A stretch of 17,196 nucleotides of DNA from Pseudomonadota bacterium (lineage in GTDB: Bacteria > Pseudomonadota > Gammaproteobacteria > Acidithiobacillales > Acidithiobacillaceae), in contig JAKAFG010000018.1 of assembly GCA_021818125.1 (NCBI GenBank), positions 1 to 17,196 on the forward strand. Reading direction: 5' to 3'. Shown in pieces: positions 6,745-13,713 of the stretch. Below the pieces are notes generated by a model. It saw nothing but the letters and a program-made list of their open reading frames with translations, searched no databases and was not told the DNA's origin. Position 1 is the first letter of the stretch. The number at the start of each line of letters is the position of its first letter. The translations under genes and the position numbers were made by a program.

Positions 6745-8004
6745 ATGGGCCGATTGCTTTCGGTGATCAACCGCTATTTGCCGCTACTTTTCTTAATGGT
6801 TTTGGTTTTAGCGATCGCCAAAGCGTTCCATCTTTACTGGCCGTTTATTCAATCACGCCTAGTCGCCTTTGTCGCGCATCTGAACCTGCTGGTGCGTTAT
6901 GGCGTCTGGGTTGTCGTGTTGTTGTTATTCATAGGTCTTGGGGTGTTGGCGGTGTTGAGTCTGATGTCTCATGCCGGACGATTACCGCAATCCATATCGC
7001 GGAGGAGATGGATCATGGATATTCTAGATCGCCTAACCAATCGTGTGGCCCTGGAAGAGCGCCTCAGCACCAACGCGGATGCGACCTTTATTGATGCGGA
7101 TGCCCTCTCCCGTGCACTCAAATCAAAAGTGATCGGCCAGGATGCTATTTGTGACGATCTGGCTGCGCAGATTCGCCGTCGTTTGGCGCTCCAGCAGCGT
7201 GGAAAGCCTGTCGGGATATTTCTGTTCGCGGGGAATCCGGGAACGGGTAAAACATACATGGGCAAGCGCCTGGCAACGGAACTGGGGCGGAAACTTCTTC
7301 ATATTGATATGACACAGTTTTCCAGGGGGATGGCGGGGACGGCCTTGTTCGGGTCTCCCAGGGGGTACGTGGGATCAGACAATTACGGCAAGCTCACCAG
7401 TGGCCTGCGTGACAGCCCGGATGCTGTCGTGTTGCTGGACGAAATTGAGAAGGCCGATCCGGAAATCCATAAAAAATTTCTCACGGCGTGGAACGACGGG
7501 TTTATCACAGAGGCTTCTGATGGCAAACAGATATCTACCACAAGAGCCATTTTTGTGTTGACCACCAATGCCGCTATTGATGTCTTGGAGGATATTCGCC
7601 AGCAGTATTCCCAAGCGCCTGACGAGATGCGCAGAGCCTCCACGAATGCCTTGAAGGAATCAGGATTTGCGCCGGAGGTGCTCAGTCGGATTGACCGGAT
7701 TTTTGTTTTCTCCCGGTTGACGGGTTTGGATGTAGCCCGTGTTACCGCGTTGGAAATAGAGCGGATGATCGAAGGTTATGGACTGCAGGTGGCAGATCAG
7801 GGAATCGATCCGGAAATTCTGTATCGGTTAATGGAGCGTCAGGAGAAACTGGCCGACACGGCTTCTTCCCGTGATCTCATGCGTGCTATCGAAGAATCCA
7901 TTGCCGACTCTTTGATAGCGGCTAAACAACAGGGGGCCAGATGTGTGGCATTGGTAGAAGGCCAAGGCATTGTTTTCGCTAGGCCGGTAACGTGTCCAGA
8001 GTGA
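6745..8004 (+). CDS. Membrane-anchored ClpA/B-type AAA+ ATPase
   Basis: The 419-residue product has two predicted membrane helices (about 10-32 and 52-74) followed by a basic stretch (R86-R88), then one complete AAA+ module like the second ATPase domain of ClpB. Motifs: VIGQDA 129-134, Walker A GNPGTGKT 163-170, pore loop GYVG 207-210, Walker B VVLLDE 228-233, sensor-1 TTN 273-275, arginine finger R315 in FAPEVLSRID, and a sensor-2-like SSRDLMR with R376. There is no second AAA+ domain, no Clp N-domain and no ClpP-docking loop that I can see. By family knowledge it should form a hexamer that pulls on protein substrates, here at the inner cytoplasmic face of the membrane; its substrate is unknown. 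ATG 6745 follows AAAAGGAAAAAG at a slightly long spacing. A strong internal ribosome site at 7001-7007 precedes M91. Codons are more A/T-rich than in mfd or ispD. The bitopic-protein gene starts 7 nt later. Confidence 0.85.
   Translation: MGRLLSVINRYLPLLFLMVLVLAIAKAFHLYWPFIQSRLVAFVAHLNLLVRYGVWVVVLLLFIGLGVLAVLSLMSHAGRLPQSISRRRWIMDILDRLTNRVALEERLSTNADATFIDADALSRALKSKVIGQDAICDDLAAQIRRRLALQQRGKPVGIFLFAGNPGTGKTYMGKRLATELGRKLLHIDMTQFSRGMAGTALFGSPRGYVGSDNYGKLTSGLRDSPDAVVLLDEIEKADPEIHKKFLTAWNDGFITEASDGKQISTTRAIFVLTTNAAIDVLEDIRQQYSQAPDEMRRASTNALKESGFAPEVLSRIDRIFVFSRLTGLDVARVTALEIERMIEGYGLQVADQGIDPEILYRLMERQEKLADTASSRDLMRAIEESIADSLIAAKQQGARCVALVEGQGIVFARPVTCPE
7001..7007 (+). promoter_or_regulatory. 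Internal Shine-Dalgarno before M91 of the AAA+ gene
   Basis: GGAGGAG at 7001-7007 lies 7 nt before the in-frame ATG at 7015-7017. It is a better ribosome binding site than the one at the gene start. Initiation here would give a 329-residue soluble protein that keeps every AAA+ motif but lacks both membrane helices. The sequence arises from tandem Arg codons CGG-AGG-AGA, of which AGG and AGA are rare in the neighbouring genes. Confidence 0.45.
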
Positions 8005-8011
8005 AATAACC

Positions 8012-8767
8012 ATGATAGACGGACCCCGCCCGCAAAAATCGCTGAAAAGCAGTTTCGGTCATCTGTGGCGACAGGCTCCATTATGGCGATGGACGCTCAT
8101 AGGTGCCGGACTGTTTGCATCGGTGACTTTTATTTATCCTCCGTGGCAGTGGGGGGCAGCGACTCCGTCCGCAAGGGGCCCGATGACCAGCCAGAATGCC
8201 CGGCATGTTGCCGCGGCGCAGCCTCAATCATCTGCAGTGCTGTCGCCGCCGCAACCCATCGTCTCCAACAAGTTACCAGAATCCGTTGTGCACACCGCCG
8301 CGTCAGCACAGGTCAGGGTCGAACCGCAGCCTGTTCTGAAGCCGCTTCGTCCGCAGGCACAGACATCAGTACCACCCCCGCCGTTGGTGTCGCGCCAGGG
8401 AATGATAAGCAGCCAACTCTTTGAGGCTGATCAGAATTGTAATGACAATGGACCAATGCGGGTGCGTTTGAATGTGCCACCTCCAATATCCGGGAGAGTC
8501 GTTGGTTTTCTTCCGCCAGCTATCGCCAGAAATCTTATTACGCGCTCTGAGCAGTTGGCTAATGGAAAAATCGATCCTGAATATACGGATAATCTTAGGG
8601 CGGTAGTACACCCATCTGGTGCGCCTTACGGCGTACGCACCACCGCTATTGTTCCGCCGCAGATGAATGTTTACGTTGGTGAGCAGGTATCATTTGTTGG
8701 TGGACATGCATCTCCACAATCTGCCTGTCGCTACATTCCAAATCTGATTTCAAAAGAAGACAAATAA
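8012..8767 (+). CDS. Unrecognised bitopic membrane protein with Pro-rich periplasmic linker
   Basis: I do not recognise this family. The 251-residue protein has a basic N-terminus (R6, K9, K12, R20, R26), one membrane helix at about 27-43, a Pro/Ala/Ser/Gln-rich region at about 50-125 with a PPPP run at 121-124, and a C-terminal domain at about 135-247. By the positive-inside rule most of the chain should be periplasmic. It has only two cysteines, C143 (QNCND) and C239 (SACRYIPNL), both in the C-terminal domain, so a disulfide is plausible. The Pro-rich stretch looks like a spacer that reaches across the periplasm, as in TonB- or TolA-like proteins, but no TonB motif is seen. It starts 7 nt after the AAA+ gene with a poor ribosome site, which suggests translational coupling and a shared job. 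Its stop codon overlaps the ispD ribosome site. Its coding bias is A/T-rich like that of the AAA+ gene. Confidence 0.8.
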   Translation: MIDGPRPQKSLKSSFGHLWRQAPLWRWTLIGAGLFASVTFIYPPWQWGAATPSARGPMTSQNARHVAAAQPQSSAVLSPPQPIVSNKLPESVVHTAASAQVRVEPQPVLKPLRPQAQTSVPPPPLVSRQGMISSQLFEADQNCNDNGPMRVRLNVPPPISGRVVGFLPPAIARNLITRSEQLANGKIDPEYTDNLRAVVHPSGAPYGVRTTAIVPPQMNVYVGEQVSFVGGHASPQSACRYIPNLISKEDK

Positions 8768-8772
8768 GGAGG
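8766..8772 (+). promoter_or_regulatory. ispD ribosome binding site overlapping the upstream stop codon
   Basis: AAGGAGG begins inside the TAA stop (8765-8767) of the bitopic-protein gene and lies 5 nt before ATG 8778. It is a near-perfect anti-Shine-Dalgarno match. It fixes the ispD start and implies that the AAA+/bitopic pair and ispD can share a transcript. Confidence 0.85.
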
Positions 8773-8777
8773 TTCAC

Positions 8778-9491
8778 ATGGAGCGTGTCTGGGTGGTGAT
8801 CCCGGCGGGAGGGCGGGGACAGCGGTTTGGAGCGGCGCAGGCCAAGCAGTACGTCCTGCTGCGCGGCCGTCCGGTCATTGCCCACACCCTGGCGGCCTTC
8901 CTTCGGGAGCCGCGCGTTGCCGGCATTCAGTTGGTTCTGCCGGGCGAGGATATTGCGACAGGAGCCTGGCGGGAGTTACTGGGACCCATGCAGGAGCCGT
9001 TCCTGCCCCCTGTCGCCGGTGGTGCTCTGCGTGCGGATTCGGTGCGCCTCGGTCTGGAGGCGCTGCTGCGGCAGGGGGCAGGGGTGTCCGATTGGGTGCT
9101 GGTGCATGATGCCGCCCGGCCTTGTCTGCGTCGCGAAGACCTGTTATTCCTGCTCGACAGCCTGGCGCATTCGCCCCAGGGTGCTCTTCTCGCCGTACCG
9201 GTTGCCGATACGCTGAAGCGTGCTGAGAATGCTCATTCCTTGGGCACTGTAGATCGCGAGGGGTTGTGGCGTGCTCTCACACCCCAGGCCTTTCCCCTCG
9301 GTGCCCTGCTGGCTGCTCTGGAAGCTGCGCGCGGACAGAATCTGCAGATCACCGATGAGGCCTCGGCGATGGAATGGCAGGGCTGGCGCCCCCGTTTGAT
9401 TCACGGGCATGGTGACAATATCAAGGTCACCATGCAGGATGATCTCGTGCTGGCAGCCGCCGTTCTTGCAGCTCGTGATGAAGAAGAGTAA
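8778..9491 (+). CDS. ispD: 2-C-methyl-D-erythritol 4-phosphate cytidylyltransferase
   Basis: IspD joins CTP to 2-C-methyl-D-erythritol 4-phosphate in the non-mevalonate isoprenoid pathway. The 237-residue length matches E. coli IspD (236). The nucleotide-binding loop [10 protein letters not shown] is at 9-18 with R16, and K23 follows in AKQY; these match the catalytic R20 and K27 of E. coli. Other family motifs are RADSV (85-89), VHDAARPC (109-116), PVADTLKR (141-148), [14 protein letters not shown] (157-170), ITDEASAME (191-199) and DNIKVT (213-218). The start is fixed by the AAGGAGG site at 8766-8772. ispF starts 4 nt after the stop, so the next-but-one enzyme of the pathway is made from the same message. 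Confidence 0.97.
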   Translation: MERVWVVIPAGGRGQRFGAAQAKQYVLLRGRPVIAHTLAAFLREPRVAGIQLVLPGEDIATGAWRELLGPMQEPFLPPVAGGALRADSVRLGLEALLRQGAGVSDWVLVHDAARPCLRREDLLFLLDSLAHSPQGALLAVPVADTLKRAENAHSLGTVDREGLWRALTPQAFPLGALLAALEAARGQNLQITDEASAMEWQGWRPRLIHGHGDNIKVTMQDDLVLAAAVLAARDEEE

Positions 9492-9495
9492 CCCC

Positions 9496-9975
9496 ATGCA
9501 ACTGCGTATTGGTCATGGCTTTGACGTGCATGCGTTGGTGACGGGTAGACCCCTTATTCTCGGCGGTGTGACGGTCCCCTACAAATTCGGCCTTGCCGGC
9601 CACTCCGATGCTGATGTGCTCCTTCACGCCATCTGCGATGCGCTGCTGGGGGCGGCTGCCCTGGGCGACATCGGTCGCCATTTTCCCGACACCGACGTCC
9701 GTTTCGCTGGCGCAGATTCGCGGCTCCTGCTCCGGCATTGTCACCAGTTGGTTCAGGAGAAAGGTTTTTTGGTAGGCAATATGGACGCGACCATCGTCTG
9801 TCAGCGTCCCAAATTGGCAGCTCATATCCCGCAGATGCGCGCCCGTATTGCTGCTGACCTCGCCGTGGAGCTCGATGCGGTCAACATCAAAGCGACCACT
9901 ACTGAGCAATTGGGCTATACCGGTCGGGGTGAAGGCATTGCCGCCCACGCCGTCGTTCTGATCCGGCATGTCTGA
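9496..9975 (+). CDS. ispF: 2-C-methyl-D-erythritol 2,4-cyclodiphosphate synthase
   Basis: IspF forms the cyclic diphosphate from CDP-methylerythritol 2-phosphate with loss of CMP; the active enzyme is a trimer. The 159-residue product has the metal ligands D10 and H12 in GHGFDVH and H44 in HSDADVLLH, the loop GDIGRHFPD at 57-65, and the C-terminal motif [18 protein letters not shown] 9496 was chosen over an upstream in-frame ATG at 9409 because the family begins at M-x-R-I-G-x-G-F-D and because the longer form would overlap ispD by 80 nt. The site before it is only A/G-rich (GAAGAAGAG), so translation may depend on coupling to ispD, 4 nt upstream. Its last 8 nt overlap truD. Confidence 0.97.
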   Translation: MQLRIGHGFDVHALVTGRPLILGGVTVPYKFGLAGHSDADVLLHAICDALLGAAALGDIGRHFPDTDVRFAGADSRLLLRHCHQLVQEKGFLVGNMDATIVCQRPKLAAHIPQMRARIAADLAVELDAVNIKATTTEQLGYTGRGEGIAAHAVVLIRHV

Positions 9976-11056
9976 AAGTCCGCCGCGCATCTATCCCGCA
10001 GAGGGCGGCCTGCTCGGCGCCGAGTTGCGACAGACTCCGGAAGACTTTCAGGTCACGGAACTGCTGCCCTTTACCGCATCCGGTTTGGGCGCCCACCACT
10101 GGCTGGTGGTGGAGAAGCGCGGCCTCAATACCCAGGATGTGGCCAACCGCCTGGCGCGCTGCGCGGGGGTGGCGGTCCGCGATGTAGGCTTTGCCGGTCT
10201 CAAGGATCGCCATGCCGTTACCCGGCAGAGTTTTACGGTGCCAGCCACGCCGGGGCCTGACCCGGACTGGGCCAGTCTGGAAGACGACGGCCTGCACTTT
10301 CAGCAGATCAGCCGCCATGACCGTAAATTACGTCGGGGCGTGTTACGTGGCAATCACTTCCAGCTCATTTTGCGCGCCTCCACGGGAGAGCACAGTCTCT
10401 GGGACACCCGTTTGCAAGGTCTCGTGCAAAGTGGGTTCCCCAACTATTTTGGCGTCCAGCGCTTCGGGCATCGTAATTTGCAGGAGGCCGCGCGACTGCT
10501 ATCCGGGCAGCCGATGCGGGTAGACCGCCATCGTCGCGGCCTGCTTTGGTCCGCTGCCCGCTCTGCCCTGTTCAATCTGGTCCTTGCTGAGCGGGTGCGG
10601 CAAGCCAACTGGGCGGAGATTCTGCCGGGTGAAGTCGTGCAACTGGCGGGCTCGCACAGCATTTTTCTGGCGGAAGACGATGATCTGACGGATCTGCAGG
10701 TGCGTGCCGCTGACTGGGACCTGCATCCTACCGGCCCTCTGCCGGGCCGTGGTGGGCTGGCGCCAGCCACTGTCGCCGCTATGCTAGAGGCATCGGCCCT
10801 GAGTGCCGGACCCATCATCGCAGGTGCAGCGGGCGACGGCCTATACTGGGCACAATGCCTTGCGGAACAGGGACTGGATGCTGCCCGGCGTCCCTTGCGC
10901 GCGCGTCCCGAGAACCTGACCAGCCACTGGCAGGATACACAGACCCTTGTCCTGAGCTTTTTCCTCCCCGCCGGAGCCTTCGCCACGATTTGTGTGGAGG
11001 GCCTTTTCGGGCAGGAAATGGCCGATGCAGCGAGGCTTGACCTTTGTGTTGACTAG
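9968..11056 (+). CDS. truD: tRNA pseudouridine(13) synthase TruD
   Basis: TruD isomerises uridine 13 of certain tRNAs to pseudouridine. The 362-residue protein carries the signature [14 protein letters not shown] with catalytic D80, the same number as in E. coli TruD, then [10 protein letters not shown], the NYFGVQRFG motif at about 158-166, and the inserted TRUD domain between about 180 and 300. The early segment [11 protein letters not shown] (25-35) is also typical. ATG 9968 overlaps the end of ispF by 8 nt, a normal operon arrangement; ispF-truD linkage is common in proteobacteria (surE, pcm and rpoS often follow but are not here). The following gene has its own candidate promoter, whose -35 box overlaps the truD stop codon. 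Confidence 0.96.
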   Translation: MSESPPRIYPAEGGLLGAELRQTPEDFQVTELLPFTASGLGAHHWLVVEKRGLNTQDVANRLARCAGVAVRDVGFAGLKDRHAVTRQSFTVPATPGPDPDWASLEDDGLHFQQISRHDRKLRRGVLRGNHFQLILRASTGEHSLWDTRLQGLVQSGFPNYFGVQRFGHRNLQEAARLLSGQPMRVDRHRRGLLWSAARSALFNLVLAERVRQANWAEILPGEVVQLAGSHSIFLAEDDDLTDLQVRAADWDLHPTGPLPGRGGLAPATVAAMLEASALSAGPIIAGAAGDGLYWAQCLAEQGLDAARRPLRARPENLTSHWQDTQTLVLSFFLPAGAFATICVEGLFGQEMADAARLDLCVD

Positions 11057-11080
11057 ATGCTTTACAATGGACACTATACT
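11049..11080 (+). promoter_or_regulatory. Candidate MerR-type promoter with long spacer
   Basis: TTGACT (11049-11054) overlaps the truD stop, and TATACT (11075-11080) lies 20 nt further on. MerR-family regulators typically act on promoters with spacers of 19-20 nt, so this spacing fits autoregulation. The reading is not unique: TTGACC (11037-11042) with TACAAT (11063-11068), also 20 nt apart, is an alternative. Confidence 0.4.
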
Positions 11081-11090
11081 CAAAAGTATA
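11075..11090. repeat. Inverted repeat at the merR-family gene promoter
   Basis: TATACT-CAAA-AGTATA is a perfect 6-4-6 inverted repeat that includes the putative -10 box. It may be an operator for the regulator encoded downstream, although MerR-type sites usually sit between the -35 and -10 boxes rather than over the -10. Confidence 0.45.
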
Positions 11091-11104
11091 CGTATGCTCA
11101 AAAG

Positions 11105-11117
11105 CCCTATATTAGGG
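11105..11117. repeat. Inverted repeat touching the merR-family ribosome site
   Basis: CCCTA-TAT-TAGGG is a perfect 5-3-5 inverted repeat. Its right arm shares AGGG with the Shine-Dalgarno stretch AGGGAGGGAGA (11114-11124) upstream of ATG 11131. In the mRNA this hairpin could partly hide the ribosome site; as DNA it could be a second operator. Confidence 0.4.
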
Positions 11118-11130
11118 AGGGAGATATAAT

Positions 11131-11604
11131 ATGGAAACCCCAGTGACCATTGGTCGTTTGGCGCGTGAAGCAGGGCTTGCCGCAGAGACTTTGCGCTACT
11201 ACGAGCGGATTGGACTCATTCGGCCGGTGCAGCGGACCCAGTCCAACTATCGTCTGTATGACGGCGAAGCGGAAGCTCGTCTGCGTTTTATCCGGCGTGC
11301 CCAGAATCTCGGTTTTTCTCTGGCAGAGGTGAAGGAGTTGCTAGATATCAGCAGCAGTGCCGAGAATGATATGGGTGAGGTCAAAGCACTCACCGAGCAA
11401 AAACTTGCCGAGATTGATTTCAAGATCGCTGATTTGCAACGGATGCGCACAGCCCTAGCGCAGCAGACTGAGCGCTGTCCCGGTCACGGCTCCGTTGCCA
11501 ATTGCCCGATTCTGGCCTCTCTGGCCGACGCAGGAGGTGTCATGCCTGTTCGGGAGCGCTGGGAGCGGCGGGATGATAGCCAGTCGCCCTACAATGTGGC
11601 GTAG
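11131..11604 (+). CDS. MerR-family metal-responsive regulator (CueR/ZntR-like)
   Basis: A 157-residue activator of the MerR family. Residues 5-40 form the winged helix-turn-helix (TIGRLAREAGLAAETLRYYERIGLI), and about 80-115 form the long dimerisation helix. The C-terminal loop RCPGHGSVANCPILASL supplies possible ligands C116, H119 and C125, resembling the CueR (C112, C120) and ZntR (C115, H119, C124) loops. The residue usually diagnostic for metal charge (Ser77 in CueR, Cys79 in ZntR) aligns with Met81 in DMGEVK, so the metal cannot be read with confidence from known rules. The next gene is a heavy-metal chaperone, which favours copper or another soft metal. The start is supported by an AGGGAGGGAGA stretch upstream. 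Own promoter and dyads lie at 11049-11117. The C-terminus is longer than in CueR (135 residues). Confidence 0.9.
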   Translation: METPVTIGRLAREAGLAAETLRYYERIGLIRPVQRTQSNYRLYDGEAEARLRFIRRAQNLGFSLAEVKELLDISSSAENDMGEVKALTEQKLAEIDFKIADLQRMRTALAQQTERCPGHGSVANCPILASLADAGGVMPVRERWERRDDSQSPYNVA

Positions 11605-11670
11605 CGCTGAGCGTGCTTTGGTAAAACACGTTATAACCACTACCAATCAGAACCAAGGAGAATGGCTCCC

Positions 11671-11880
11671 ATGGAACGCCTCGAATTGTCCGTACAGGGC
11701 ATGACCTGTAAACATTGTGTTATGGCGGTGGAAAAGGCGCTGCAAAATATCCCGGGTGTGCAGCAGGTGTCGGTCGACCTCGACGCCGCGACAGCCCGGG
11801 TTGAAGGAGAAGGGCTGCTCCCTGGCCCGTTGATTCACGCCATTGAAGAAGAAGGCTACAGCGCCCAGTTAAAGGCCTAA
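11671..11880 (+). CDS. Heavy-metal-associated chaperone (CopZ/MerP-like)
   Basis: A 69-residue HMA-domain protein with the metal motif GMTCKHC (C13, C16) and the usual beta-alpha-beta-beta-alpha-beta pattern; the DLDAATARVEGEG segment and the C-terminal IEEEGYSAQL are typical. It should bind Cu(I) or a similar soft metal in the cytoplasm, since there is no signal peptide as in periplasmic MerP. ATG 11671 is preferred to ATG 11662 because AAGGAG (11655-11660) is 10 nt from the former and only 1 nt from the latter. It lies 66 nt after the MerR-type regulator on the same strand, and an imperfect hairpin (11612-11630) sits in the gap. The P-type ATPase that usually partners such a chaperone is not in the window. 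Confidence 0.9.
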   Translation: MERLELSVQGMTCKHCVMAVEKALQNIPGVQQVSVDLDAATARVEGEGLLPGPLIHAIEEEGYSAQLKA

Positions 11881-11899
11881 GCTATAATAATTGGGTTGT

Positions 11900-12481
11900 T
11901 TATCCTCGACGAGGCCAGCCCAGCAGCACACGCAAGGCGCCGCTGCCCCCTTCTTCAGGGCGAGCCTGAGCAAAGGCCAGCACCTCCTGGTGACGTATCA
12001 GCCAGCCACCCACCAGTCTTTTCAGGACGGGAATACGACCAGGGGATCCCAGTCCTTTGCCATGGACGACGCAGACGCACGTCCAGCGCCATTGCCGCGC
12101 TTCCCGCAAAAATGCCGCCAGTTCGGTGCGAGCCTCTTCTACGGTACAGCCATGCAGATCGAGCCGTTCCTGAATCCGGAACCGTCCCCGGCGCAAGTCC
12201 CGTAGCAGGGCCGGAGACAGCCCGGACCGCAAATAAAGCCACTCGTCTCCGGATTCCAATACTTCATCGCCGTTCAGGCTGTGGCCGAGTGCTTCGAGAA
12301 CGGCCAGCTCATCCTGATGCCGCTGTAGCGGTAAGGGCGGTGGTGGTGCAGGACGTGGGGGAGGCGGCGGGGCTGGCAGGGGCCGGACATCGGCCACCGC
12401 CCGCAGGAAGCAATCTGCTTCTGCTGCATCGGTCACTGGTTCTTGCTTCTCCGGCTGATTTGGCCGCCGCCGCCGCCCCAT
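11900..12481 (-). CDS. Smr-domain protein (SmrA/SmrB-like endonuclease)
   Basis: The 193-residue protein ends in an Smr domain (about 105-190): LDLHG at 107-111, a basic-aromatic helix, VVHGKG at 138-143 and the GGSGALRVLLG motif at 178-188. Bacterial SmrB of this type cuts mRNA between collided ribosomes; SmrA members are reported as nucleases. The sequence alone does not settle which applies. The N-terminal part holds an unusual Pro-rich block (about 34-51, with runs of five and four prolines) after a basic RRRR start. HGKG rather than the HGHG of E. coli SmrB is present. ATG 12481 starts 3 nt after the trxB stop, with AGAGGA inside the end of trxB, so the two are co-translated. The gene converges on the metal chaperone gene with a 19-nt gap and no obvious terminator. 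Confidence 0.88.
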   Translation of the reverse strand: MGRRRRPNQPEKQEPVTDAAEADCFLRAVADVRPLPAPPPPPRPAPPPPLPLQRHQDELAVLEALGHSLNGDEVLESGDEWLYLRSGLSPALLRDLRRGRFRIQERLDLHGCTVEEARTELAAFLREARQWRWTCVCVVHGKGLGSPGRIPVLKRLVGGWLIRHQEVLAFAQARPEEGGSGALRVLLGWPRRG

Positions 12482-12484
12482 GTT

Positions 12485-13519
<1,035 letters not shown>

Positions 13520-13558
13520 TTATGCGAATTACTGACGGAAAGTTTAACACCATTCCCG

Positions 13559-13603
13559 CGCGGTTGTCCCCGCCTCCCGCAGGGAGGTGATATCGGTACC
13601 GCG
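13559..13603. repeat. Nested inverted repeats in the trxB-ftsK intergenic region
   Basis: An outer pair CGCGGT (13559-13564) and ACCGCG (13598-13603) encloses a perfect inner hairpin CCTCCC-GCA-GGGAGG (13573-13587). Neither strand shows a following T-tract, so this is not a usual intrinsic terminator. It could be a protein site or structure in a long trxB leader; I match it to no known riboswitch. Confidence 0.45.
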
Positions 13604-13678
13604 AAATAAACGCCTGCATCTGATTCATTAGAAGCTGCTAACAATAGCATTTCTTTGCCTTTCTTCCCCGGCATCTCC

Positions 13679-13707
13679 TTGACACCCGTGCAGGGGTCGT
13701 TTAGCGT
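13679..13707 (+). promoter_or_regulatory. ftsK promoter predicting a leaderless transcript
   Basis: A consensus -35 box TTGACA (13679-13684) is followed after 17 nt by TAGCGT (13702-13707), a poor -10 box. The -35 box begins exactly 35 nt before the A of ATG 13714, so initiation at the usual distance would fall on the start codon or within a base or two of it. Confidence 0.5.
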
Positions 13708-13713
13708 GCCGAC

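Noticed and set aside
11612..11630. Hairpin between the MerR-type gene and the metal chaperone as an attenuator
   Set aside because: The stem is only about 7 bp with a bulge, and the following bases (TTATAACC) are not a T-tract; too weak to list as a terminator.
11904..11914. Palindrome CCTCGACGAGG near the smr stop as a terminator
   Set aside because: It lies in the coding end of smr, the loop would be too tight, and no T-tract follows on either strand.
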